A DNA stretch of 5,254 nt from Gemmatimonadota bacterium (GTDB taxonomy: Bacteria > Gemmatimonadota > Gemmatimonadetes > Longimicrobiales > Gaopeijiaceae): positions 1 through 5,254 of the forward strand of contig WGEM01000156.1 of the NCBI GenBank assembly GCA_015492755.1, read 5' to 3'. The position numbers and the translations under genes were made by a program. Positions within the stretch are counted from its first letter, which is position 1; every line of letters begins with the position of its first letter. The notes below the pieces were generated by a model. That model had not been told where the DNA came from. It did no database searches and was given only the letters and a program-made list of their open reading frames with translations. Of the stretch, positions 1-5,254 are shown piece by piece.

Positions 1-71
1 CAGCTGGGACTGGAGCGCGCACCGGAGCCGCTGGAGCCCGATCCCGCCGCGGTGGCGCTGGTGGCGCCGGA
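1..71. repeat. Terminal inverted repeat arm (copy of 282-352)
   Basis: Bases 1-71 are an exact reverse complement of 282-352; base 72 is the first mismatch. The inner copy fits the MshEN gene (residues 59-82, QLGLERAPEP through VALVAPE), so it is the native one and this outer arm is the misplaced one. It is probably an assembly or library fold-back at a contig end. Confidence 0.9.
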
Positions 72-526
72 AGCGCCCGCACGAGATCGTCCAGCTCCAC
101 CCCGAAGTGCCGCGCCAGCGCCTCGTCCACCGCCCCCGGCGTCGCCACCAGCGGCTCCACCCTCCGGCCCGTCTGGAAGCGCAGATCCTCGCAGGCGGTG
201 AGGTTCAGCGGGTCCGCCATGGCCACGTGGATGAGGCGCGGTGTGGCGCGAAGGGGCACCAGCCGGTGGGTCCGGGCGAGCTCCGGCGCCACCAGCGCCA
301 CCGCGGCGGGATCGGGCTCCAGCGGCTCCGGTGCGCGCTCCAGTCCCAGCTGCGCGCCCAGCGCGTCCGCCACGCGGGCGGGCGTCACCGTGCCTCGTGC
401 CACCAGCGTTTCCCCCAGCCGGCGGCCGCTGGCCGCCTGCTCCGCCAGCGCCGCCTCCAGTTCACCGGGGGTCACGGCACCCATCTCCAGGAGGTGCGCG
501 CCCAGCACTCGGGGTCGAACGGCCAT
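1..526 (-). CDS. GspE/PilB N-terminal (MshEN) domain protein, partial
   Basis: The frame opens at ATG 526 and stays open to the window edge, but only 72-526 (about 151 residues) is trusted, because bases 1-71 are a fold-back copy of 282-352. The trusted part carries two tandem 24-residue motifs, residues 7-30 (VLG...Q30) and 36-59 (RLG...Q59), separated by exactly five residues. This is the layout described for MshEN domains, which bind cyclic di-GMP at the N terminus of type II secretion and type IV pilus ATPases. The next part (LVAPELARTHRLVPLR, then HVAMADPLNL and LRFQTGRRVEPLVA) matches the usual GspE N-terminal continuation. In motif 1 the leading Arg is Val7, although Arg6 is adjacent. 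ATG 526 is the only usable start: the codons above it hold no ATG, GTG or TTG before the in-frame stop of the upstream gene, 48 bp away. No Shine-Dalgarno is evident. It may be a pilus or secretion ATPase or a stand-alone MshEN protein; no ATPase domain lies in the window. Confidence 0.75.
   Translation of the reverse strand, partial: MAVRPRVLGAHLLEMGAVTPGELEAALAEQAASGRRLGETLVARGTVTPARVADALGAQLGLERAPEPLEPDPAAVALVAPELARTHRLVPLRATPRLIHVAMADPLNLTACEDLRFQTGRRVEPLVATPGAVDEALARHFGVELDDLVRALPAPPAPPRRDRAPAAPVRAPVPA
282..352. repeat. Inner arm of the 71-bp inverted repeat
   Basis: This is the partner of 1-71, with 210 bp between the two arms. It lies in the coding frame of the MshEN gene and encodes family-typical sequence, so it is taken as the true genomic copy. 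Confidence 0.9.
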
Positions 527-574
527 GCGGGAAGCTGCGGGAGGGCGCCGGGCGGTGGGATGGCCCGACGGGAC

Positions 575-1510
575 TCACGCCGCCTCCAGCATCTCCAGCA
601 CGAAGGGTGTCACGTCGCGGATGTCGCGGAGGCGCGCGGCGGCCTCCTCGTGGCCGGGTCCCCACGCCAACCCCAACGCCGGGTTCCGGGTGTGCCCGGC
701 GCCGGCGTCCTCCAGGTTGCCGTGATCGCTGGCCACCAGGAGGAGCATCCCGGGGGCCAGCGCCTCCAGGACGCCCCCCAGGAAGGCGTCCACCCGTTCC
801 AGCGCCTCCAGCCCCGCAGCCAGCGACCGCTGGTGGCCCGCGGTGTCGGTGGCGTAGTGGGCGTAGAGGGTGAGGTGGGCCGCGGCGGAAATGGCCGCCA
901 GGTTCGTGCCCGCCTCGGAGGGCGTGACGTCGGGGAGCTCCCGGAAGCCCAGGCGCTCCTTCCAGACGTCGTTCACGATCTCGCTGGAGACCGCCCGGCC
1001 CGCCGCCAGCGCGTCCTCGTGGCGGTTCAGGACGCCCGCACCACGCGCCGCCAGCGGTGGCGCCGCCACCCGCCGGCTCCCTCCGGGGCCGGGCCACCAC
1101 CGCGGGTAGGCGTTGGCGAAGGCCGCCGTGCGGCCGGCGGCCCGTGCACGGGCCAGGACGCTCTCGGCCTCCACGAAGGGGCGGAGGCGCACCGGAGTCC
1201 AGGGGCCGAAGTGACCCCCGTGCATCCGGGCCGCGTTGGCGCCGGTGAGGAGCGCCACCTGGCCGGTGCCGCTGCGGGGAAGCCCCTCATGCTCGAGGCA
1301 CGCGTCTAGCGGGAAGGCGGAGGCGGCTCCGGCGGTGAGGTGCGGCGCCTCCAGCGTGGGCCACGCCCCGCCGAAGAGGCGTGTCAGCGCGGAAAGGCGG
1401 CCCGTCTCCAGCCCGGCGAGAAAGGGGTTGCGGCGGGCGTCGGCGGAGCCCACGCCTACCCCGTCCAGGAAGATGAAGAGGACCCGCTCCGGACGGACGG
1501 TGCCGCTCAG
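575..1510 (-). CDS. Alkaline-phosphatase-superfamily metalloenzyme (phosphoglycerate-mutase-like)
   Basis: This is a predicted cytosolic two-metal phosphotransferase or phosphohydrolase of the iPGM/phosphopentomutase type; the substrate is unknown. Numbered from CTG 1510 (311 aa), the family residues appear in order: Asp16 in LFIFLDGVG (metal), Ser80 in RSGTGQ aligned with the iPGM nucleophile of NSEVGH, Asp222 and His226 in TDTAGH, Asp262-His263 in ASDHGN, and His273 in GHTRNP. The set is complete, so the enzyme is probably active. It is much shorter than classical iPGM (about 510 aa), nearer to archaeal-type or other compact members, so mutase activity should not be assumed. The start is odd: GTG 1453 would remove Asp16, and the only other in-frame NTG codons above it are CTG 1468, which also follows Asp16, and CTG 1510, which overlaps the upstream stop as CTGA. 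A CTG start with translational coupling is my preferred reading; a base error at an ATGA is the alternative. Confidence 0.8.
   Translation of the reverse strand: MSGTVRPERVLFIFLDGVGVGSADARRNPFLAGLETGRLSALTRLFGGAWPTLEAPHLTAGAASAFPLDACLEHEGLPRSGTGQVALLTGANAARMHGGHFGPWTPVRLRPFVEAESVLARARAAGRTAAFANAYPRWWPGPGGSRRVAAPPLAARGAGVLNRHEDALAAGRAVSSEIVNDVWKERLGFRELPDVTPSEAGTNLAAISAAAHLTLYAHYATDTAGHQRSLAAGLEALERVDAFLGGVLEALAPGMLLLVASDHGNLEDAGAGHTRNPALGLAWGPGHEEAAARLRDIRDVTPFVLEMLEAA
1507..1510 (-). other. CTGA start/stop overlap
   Basis: The stop (TGA, 1509-1507) of the 63-aa gene shares two bases with the proposed CTG start (1510-1508) of the metalloenzyme. GGAG lies only two bases before the CTG, too close for a standard ribosome binding site, so initiation would rest on re-initiation by terminating ribosomes. 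Confidence 0.5.
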
Positions 1511-1698
1511 CGCTCCAGCGCCCGCCGCATGGCCCGCTCGATGCGACGCTCATGCCGCTCAGGCCCGCTGAAGAAGTCCGCCAGGATGGAGTCCTGACTC
1601 AACAGATCGAAGAGGAGGAGGAGCACCACCAGGAAGAAGAGCGCCCAGGCGATGCCCCTCCCGTCAATGCGCGAAGACATGGTGCGTCTGTGTGTCAC
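1507..1698 (-). CDS. Small single-pass membrane protein, 63 aa
   Basis: I do not recognise this protein. It has a basic N terminus, one hydrophobic helix at about residues 16-33 (AWALFFLVVLLLLFDLL), a short acidic-hydrophobic link, and a highly charged, Arg/Glu-rich C-terminal helix from about residue 44 (PERHERRIERAMRRALER). The layout suggests a small inner-membrane anchor or accessory subunit with a cytoplasmic or periplasmic helical tail. The GTG at 1698 overlaps the stop of the upstream 186-aa gene (GTGA). An in-frame ATG at 1680 would give 57 aa with the same membrane segment. Neither start has a clear Shine-Dalgarno. Its tight fit between two genes, overlapping both by 4 bp, is the main argument that it is real. 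Confidence 0.65.
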   Translation of the reverse strand: MTHRRTMSSRIDGRGIAWALFFLVVLLLLFDLLSQDSILADFFSGPERHERRIERAMRRALER

Positions 1699-2255
1699 TC
1701 CGCCGGTCGGAGGTCCACGGTCACCTGGACCTGGACGTGTCCGATGTCCGCCCGGTCGCGGATGGCGTCCCGGATGCGGGGCTCCAGCTTTTCGTACGCC
1801 GCCAGCACCCCGGTGCGGAGCTCCTTGCGCAGGACCTTGAGGGCGTTCACGTCCGCCCGGCTGGTGCGGGTCTCCTTCTTCGCTTCGGCGATCTGCTCGG
1901 GGCGGATCTCGAAGGGGCTGAGGCCCACGTCGTCGAAGCGCTCGTGATCCAGATACTGGATGGACACGCTCACATCGCCCCGTGCGTGATGGTGATGGAT
2001 GTCACCCACCGCCTGAAACCGCGCCGCCAGCCGACCCAGCTCCGAGCGCTGCGCCGCCTTCGTGTAGGCCTGCTCCAGCGCCCCGAAGATGCGCTTCAGA
2101 CGCTCCGGCGTCGTGGCATCGGAGTCGGGTACGTTGGTGTCCAGCTCCCGGCCCATCGCCTGACGCTCCACGCGATACCGCGCGCTCTCGGCGTCGCGGT
2201 TCCGCGCCCGGTCGATGTTGTCGAGGATCCGGTCCGGATTGGTTCGATAGCTCAT
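1695..2255 (-). CDS. Hypothetical protein, 186 aa, first gene of the minus operon
   Basis: I do not recognise a family. The protein is soluble-looking with no signal peptide or membrane segment. It has a charged N-terminal helix (residues 5-35), a linker (40-50), a helix (50-80), a His4 run at 87-90 in GDIHHHHARGDV, a short strand-like segment (VSVSIQYL, 95-102), then a long Lys/Arg/Glu-rich helical stretch (118-170) and a beta-like C terminus (HVQVQVTVDL). The frame stays open upstream through the whole intergenic region and antisense to the next gene, but ATG 2255 is chosen. It follows a promoter candidate at 2306-2334 and gives a product free of the low-complexity antisense translation. 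The Shine-Dalgarno is weak (GTGAG just upstream). The gene leads a cluster with a membrane peptide, a metalloenzyme and an MshEN protein, which suggests an envelope-linked role, but this is inference only. Confidence 0.7.
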   Translation of the reverse strand: MSYRTNPDRILDNIDRARNRDAESARYRVERQAMGRELDTNVPDSDATTPERLKRIFGALEQAYTKAAQRSELGRLAARFQAVGDIHHHHARGDVSVSIQYLDHERFDDVGLSPFEIRPEQIAEAKKETRTSRADVNALKVLRKELRTGVLAAYEKLEPRIRDAIRDRADIGHVQVQVTVDLRPAE

Positions 2256-2278
2256 GGTCTCACATCGCAGATCTCGGG

Positions 2279-2296
2279 GTGCCCACCGCCGGGCAC
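2279..2296. repeat. Small palindrome GTGCCC-N6-GGGCAC
   Basis: Perfect 6-bp arms with a 6-base spacer lie between the minus-operon promoter candidate and its first gene. It could be a hairpin at the 5' end of the leader RNA or a dimeric repressor site just downstream of the promoter. The sequence alone does not decide. Confidence 0.4.
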
Positions 2297-2305
2297 GCCT
2301 CCAAG

Positions 2306-2334
2306 AGGATACTGGCTCGCCACCCGACGGCCAA
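2306..2334 (-). promoter_or_regulatory. Sigma70-type promoter candidate for the minus operon
   Basis: On the minus strand, TTGGCC (2334-2329) and TATCCT (2311-2306) are separated by exactly 17 bp; each box matches four of six consensus bases. Transcription would start near 2299, giving a leader of about 44 nt before ATG 2255. That leader would begin with the small inverted repeat at 2279-2296. Confidence 0.45.
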
Positions 2335-2342
2335 GTGGCGCG

Positions 2343-2369
2343 TCCGCCGCGAAGATTTCGCGCGGCGGG
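2343..2369. repeat. Imperfect inverted repeat in the divergent region
   Basis: Six perfect pairs (CGCGAA / TTCGCG) flank a 3-base loop at 2354-2356. After a 2-base bulge, four more GC pairs and one T-G pair follow. It overlaps the -35 part of the plus promoter candidate, so it could be an operator, though GC-rich DNA yields such structures by chance. Confidence 0.3.
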
Positions 2370-2384
2370 GCCGTACGCTACACT
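2356..2384 (+). promoter_or_regulatory. Weak promoter candidate for the lipoprotein operon
   Basis: TTTCGC (2356-2361) and TACACT (2379-2384) are 17 bp apart. The -10 box matches four of six bases, but the -35 box matches poorly, as if an activator were needed or a different sigma factor were used. The implied leader is about 63 nt. Confidence 0.25.
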
Positions 2385-2387
2385 GGA

Positions 2388-2411
2388 CGCGGCGGGAGGT
2401 GATCCGCCGCG
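2388..2411 (+). repeat. Hairpin in the leader of the lipoprotein operon
   Basis: A perfect 8-bp stem, CGCGGCGG (2388-2395) with CCGCCGCG (2404-2411), encloses an 8-base loop that reads GAGGTGAT. It would sit at the start of the leader RNA if the promoter candidate is right. No run of T follows, so it is not an intrinsic terminator. Confidence 0.35.
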
Positions 2412-2453
2412 CGCCCATCCCGCGTTCATCTCCCTGACCGGAGCGCACAGACC

Positions 2454-3308
2454 ATGACCCGCTTGTTTCAGATCTCCCGCCCCCTCCTCCTCCTCGGCGC
2501 TGTCGCGCTGCTGCTGGCCCTGATGGCGTGCGGGGGCGGCCCGCCGGCGCCGCCCGCGCTGGCGTACGACCTCCCCGCGGGGACCAGCCTCACCTACGAG
2601 ATGGCCGACACCACCTACGTGGACATCGATGCCATGGGGCAGACCATGCAGACCGTGCAGGCCTCCTCCGGGATCGCCGAGGTCACCATGGAGCCCGTCG
2701 GGGACGGGGTGCGTGTCACCATGACGTTCCCGGAACTCTCGGCGAGCCTCACGCAGCCCATGGCCGGCACGCTCAGCGCCGACGAGAGCGCCCTGAAGGG
2801 ATCGGTGGTCTTCACCCTGGACCGCCGGGGCCACGTGCAGGTGGAGGAGGTCCCGGATGTGTCCGGGACGCTGGAGCAGCTCTTCGAAGGCGGCGCCGTA
2901 GCCCACACGTTCTTCCCGCGGCTGCCGGGACGGGGCGTCGGCGCGGGAGACACCTGGACCGACACCATCGCCTTTTCCGCCGAGATCGCCAACGGCGAGA
3001 TGGAATCCACCATGATCCTCACCTACACGGCCGAAGGGAACGCCACCGTGGACGGACGCAACGTGCTCCGCATCGCCGTGGAGGGTGACGCGACGACGGA
3101 GGTCACCGCCAGCATGCAGGGTGCCGACATCTTCCAGAGCGCCGTCGCCGGGGTCCAGGGCCACGTGCTCTGGGACACGAACGCCGGTGTGATGGTGGAG
3201 CAGGTCACCGAGATGGAGGGCGACGGCACCATCGACGTCTCGATGGCGCCCGAGCCCATGCCCATTCAGCTCCGGGGCCGCAGCATCATCCGCCTGAAGA
3301 ACGAGTGA
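2454..3308 (+). CDS. Secreted lipoprotein, 284 aa, function unknown
   Basis: The N terminus is a clear lipoprotein signal: Arg3 and Arg9, a Leu/Ala hydrophobic core (11-23), and the lipobox LMAC with Cys26, followed by Gly-Gly-Gly and a Pro/Ala linker. The mature part (about 38-284) is Thr/Val-rich and beta-strand-like, opening with YDLPAGTSLTYEMADTTYVDI. It has a mid-protein segment FFPRLPGRGVGAGDTWTD (153-170) of the lP..pV..GDtW type seen in DUF6263-like outer-surface proteins. That resemblance is from memory and weak. Met is unusually frequent (MDTTY/MGQTMQTV/MESTM regions). GGAG (2440-2443) sits 10 bases before the ATG, a slightly long spacing. It is the first gene of a three-gene run of membrane-associated products. 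The cell location is probably a membrane surface, exposed to the periplasm or outside. Confidence 0.85.
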   Translation: MTRLFQISRPLLLLGAVALLLALMACGGGPPAPPALAYDLPAGTSLTYEMADTTYVDIDAMGQTMQTVQASSGIAEVTMEPVGDGVRVTMTFPELSASLTQPMAGTLSADESALKGSVVFTLDRRGHVQVEEVPDVSGTLEQLFEGGAVAHTFFPRLPGRGVGAGDTWTDTIAFSAEIANGEMESTMILTYTAEGNATVDGRNVLRIAVEGDATTEVTASMQGADIFQSAVAGVQGHVLWDTNAGVMVEQVTEMEGDGTIDVSMAPEPMPIQLRGRSIIRLKNE

Positions 3309-3315
3309 GGCGACC

Positions 3316-4029
3316 ATGACTGACGAGCACGCGCATTCGCAGGAGGCCGCCGAGAGCCCCGAACCCCCTCCGGCGCCGCCCTTCTACAAGCGCTTCATCG
3401 ACGTCTTCTTCAGCCCCGGGCGCCTCATGGAGGTTCTGGCGGCGAACCCGGTGTGGGGAGCCGCGCTCCTGGCGGTGGTGCTGCTGGTGGGTGCGCAGGC
3501 GGCGCTCATCCCCGCCGACGTGTACCTGGAAGCGCAGCGGCAGGCCATTCTGGAGGGTGGCGGCGACGTGAGTCAGATGCCGGAGAACATGGTGGGGTTC
3601 ATCAAGATCTTCGCGCCCATCGCGGCGATGATCTCCACCGTGGTGATGACCTTCATCTTCGCCGGCGTCTACACCCTCATCTTCTCTTTCGTGCTGGGCG
3701 ACGAGGGCCGCTACAAGCAGTACCTGGCGGTGCTCACGCACTCCTGGCTCATCCCCATCACCCTCGGTCTCCTGCTGACGCCGCTGAAGATCAGCACAGG
3801 AGACCCGCAGTTCACCATCAACCTGGCGAGTTTTCTGCCCTTCCTGGAGGAGGGGTATCTGTACCACGTGCTGCGCTTCATGGATCTCACGCAGATCTGG
3901 GCCGCGATGGTGGCGGCGTGGGGCGTGCACGCCATCGACCGGCGGCGGAGCTGGGGTAGCGCGGCGGCGATCCTCATCGGGCTGCAGCTCGTCATCGCCC
4001 TCATCGTGGGCTTCTTCGCCGCGAGGTGA
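3316..4029 (+). CDS. Yip1-family integral membrane protein, 237 aa
   Basis: A Pro/Glu-rich cytoplasmic N terminus (1-22) is followed by FYKRFIDVFFSPGRLMEVL (23-41), the FxSPxxxxE-type lead-in typical of bacterial YIP1-domain proteins. About five hydrophobic segments then follow, at roughly 46-65, 96-126, 136-156, 192-206 and 215-234. Length and layout fit the Yip1 family. The biochemical role of bacterial members is not established; a part in membrane organisation or transport is only suggested. GAGG at 3307-3310 lies 5 bases before ATG 3316 and overlaps the upstream stop, so co-translation with the lipoprotein is likely. The downstream TRAP permease overlaps its stop by GTGA. Confidence 0.85.
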   Translation: MTDEHAHSQEAAESPEPPPAPPFYKRFIDVFFSPGRLMEVLAANPVWGAALLAVVLLVGAQAALIPADVYLEAQRQAILEGGGDVSQMPENMVGFIKIFAPIAAMISTVVMTFIFAGVYTLIFSFVLGDEGRYKQYLAVLTHSWLIPITLGLLLTPLKISTGDPQFTINLASFLPFLEEGYLYHVLRFMDLTQIWAAMVAAWGVHAIDRRRSWGSAAAILIGLQLVIALIVGFFAAR

Positions 4030-5254
4030 CGTCCGTCAGGGCCCGGGCGGTGGCGGCGCTGAGCGCCGCCGCCGCCCTCTTCCACCTCTACGCCGCAGGC
4101 ATCGCCCCCTTCACCGCGCTGGTGCAGCGGCCGCTGCATCTGGCGTTCATGGCGGCGCTGGGATTCCTGGGAGTGGGTGTGCGCCGGAGCGTCCGCTCCG
4201 CGGAGCGGGAGGGCGCCCGCCCGGACGCCACCCGGCGATGGAACGCCGCGCTGGACTGGACGCTCGCGGGTCTGGCGGTGCTCTGTTGCGTGTATCTTGC
4301 GATAGAGAATCAGGATCTTGTGGCGCGCTCGGGGAGCCCCACCGCCGCCGACCTGGTGCTCGGTGGTCTCCTCGTGCTCCTGGTGCTGGAGCTGGCGCGG
4401 CGCGCCACCGGCTGGGGGCTGGTGGTGGTGTGCGGGATGGCTCTGGCGTATGCCATGGCAGGACCGTATCTGCCGGGCGTTCTAGCTCACCGCGGATACG
4501 ATGCGCCTCGGCTCGTGGAGCAACTCTACCTCTCCACCGAGGGCATCTGGGGCGTCCCGCTGGGCGTGTCGGCGGACTTCGTCTACCTCTTCGTGCTCTT
4601 CGGCGCCGTGCTGGACGTGGCGGGGGGCGGCGCACTCCTCATTGCGCTGGCCAACCGCATCGCCGGGCGCACCCGGGGAGGACCCGCCAAGACGGCGGCG
4701 GTGGCCAGCGCCTTCATGGGGTCGCTGTCGGGGAGCGCGGTGGCCAACGTGGTCACCACCGGCGCCTTCACCATCCCCCTCATGAAGCGGGCGGGCTTCC
4801 GCCCCTTCTTCGCCGGCGCCATCGAGGCCGCCGCCTCCACCGGCGGCCAGCTCATGCCGCCGGTGATGGGCGCTGGAGCCTTCATTCTCGCCACCTGGAC
4901 CAACATCCCGTACGTGGAGGTGGCGCTGGCGGCGGCGATTCCTGCGGTGCTCTACTACCTGGCGCTCCTGGCGGCCATCCACTTCCGGGCCGGACGCGTG
5001 GGAATCGAGGCGCGCGGCGCAGGCGCCACAGAGCGCGTCGTGGACCGGCTACACCTCCTCCTGCCGCTGGCCGCCATCGTGGTGCTGCTGGCGATGGGGC
5101 GCTCTCCGATGCGGGCCGCCTTCTGGGGCGTGAGCTCCGCCTTCGTCCTGGCGTACCTGCGGCCCACCACCCGCCCCGACCGGGCGGCGCTTCTGGCCAT
5201 CCTGGAGCGGGCGGGGAGGGGAGCCGTGCAGGTGGCGGCGGCGTGCGCCGCCGC
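4026..5254 (+). CDS. TRAP transporter fused permease (DctQM, TAXI type), 5' part
   Basis: This is the membrane component of a tripartite, ion-gradient-driven importer that takes up small organic acids or similar solutes with a periplasmic TAXI receptor. The window holds 409 residues from GTG 4026 and ends inside the gene; fused TRAP permeases are usually over 600 aa. Residues 1-150 are the small-subunit-like hydrophobic region, ending in the family segment RRATGWGL and GPYLPGVLAHRG. From about 165 the large-subunit domain starts (LYLSTEGIWGVPLGVSADF, 167-185; FVLFGAVLDVAGGG). Signature runs are GSLSGSAVANVVTTG (232-246), TIPLMKRAGF (249-258) and ASTGGQLMPPVMGAGAF (270-286). The GTG start overlaps the Yip1 stop (GTGA) and lacks a clear ribosome binding site. 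No solute receptor gene lies upstream; it may follow downstream. Confidence 0.9.
   Translation, partial: MTSVRARAVAALSAAAALFHLYAAGIAPFTALVQRPLHLAFMAALGFLGVGVRRSVRSAEREGARPDATRRWNAALDWTLAGLAVLCCVYLAIENQDLVARSGSPTAADLVLGGLLVLLVLELARRATGWGLVVVCGMALAYAMAGPYLPGVLAHRGYDAPRLVEQLYLSTEGIWGVPLGVSADFVYLFVLFGAVLDVAGGGALLIALANRIAGRTRGGPAKTAAVASAFMGSLSGSAVANVVTTGAFTIPLMKRAGFRPFFAGAIEAAASTGGQLMPPVMGAGAFILATWTNIPYVEVALAAAIPAVLYYLALLAAIHFRAGRVGIEARGAGATERVVDRLHLLLPLAAIVVLLAMGRSPMRAAFWGVSSAFVLAYLRPTTRPDRAALLAILERAGRGAVQVAAACAA

Noticed and set aside
1..352. Terminal inverted repeat as an insertion-sequence or transposon end
   Set aside because: The inner arm is ordinary coding sequence of the MshEN domain, and there is no transposase or target duplication; a fold-back artefact explains it better.
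107..1309. Long plus-strand open frame (400 codons) and other plus frames across the left region
   Set aside because: Antisense to the MshEN and metalloenzyme genes; the product is low-complexity Arg/Gly/Pro/His with no domain, typical of stop-poor GC-rich shadows.
1451..1453. GTG 1453 as the start of the metalloenzyme
   Set aside because: It would remove the LFIFLDGVG segment with the metal-binding Asp, which is in frame and perfectly family-like just upstream.
2388..2411. Hairpin as an intrinsic terminator
   Set aside because: No T-run follows on either strand, and it lies upstream of a gene start between divergent genes, where no transcript should end.
1695..3317. 540-codon minus-strand open frame reaching back over the lipoprotein gene
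   Set aside because: Only the last 186 codons look like protein. The upstream part is antisense to a gene with a clear lipobox and crosses a promoter region; it is open because of GC bias.
3286..3930. Minus-strand frame of 214 codons opposite the Yip1 gene
   Set aside because: His/Arg/Glu-rich shadow of a well-supported membrane protein; no domain or start signal.

Overview
The window is very GC-rich (about 70% by eye) and densely coded. It reads as bacterial chromosome arranged as two divergent gene clusters around a control region of about 200 bp. A lipoprotein with a clean lipobox, a Yip1-type membrane protein, a fused TRAP permease, a phosphoglycerate-mutase-like metalloenzyme and a GspE/PilB-type MshEN domain suggest a Gram-negative, environmental, GC-rich organism. 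Gemmatimonadota or a similar phylum is my guess from gene style only. I see no rRNA, tRNA, IS element, CRISPR array or phage gene.

Left half, minus strand, read from about 2255 down to 1: an unrecognised 186-aa soluble protein; a 63-aa single-pass membrane protein whose GTG overlaps the previous stop (GTGA); a 311-aa alkaline-phosphatase-superfamily metalloenzyme whose only start that keeps the active-site Asp is a CTG overlapping the previous stop (CTGA); and, 48 bp later, the N-terminal part of a protein with an MshEN (GspE/PilB N-terminal, c-di-GMP-binding type) domain. This last gene runs into the window edge. There, bases 1-71 are an exact reverse complement of 282-352 inside the same gene. 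That is most simply a fold-back assembly or library artefact at a contig end, so the gene is trustworthy only from 72 to 526.

Middle, 2256-2453: a divergent promoter region. It has a good sigma70-type promoter candidate for the minus operon, a weaker one for the plus operon, and three inverted repeats.

Right half, plus strand: a 284-aa lipoprotein, a 237-aa Yip1-family membrane protein 7 bp later, and the first 409 residues of a fused (DctQ+DctM) TAXI-type TRAP permease that overlaps the Yip1 gene by GTGA and runs off the right edge. All three products are destined for the membrane, and the spacing argues for one operon.

Nothing here is a clear new defence or mobile system. The points most worth a second look are the terminal inverted repeat, the CTG start, the run of non-ATG 4-bp overlaps, and the uncharacterised four-gene minus cluster with its possible c-di-GMP receptor.
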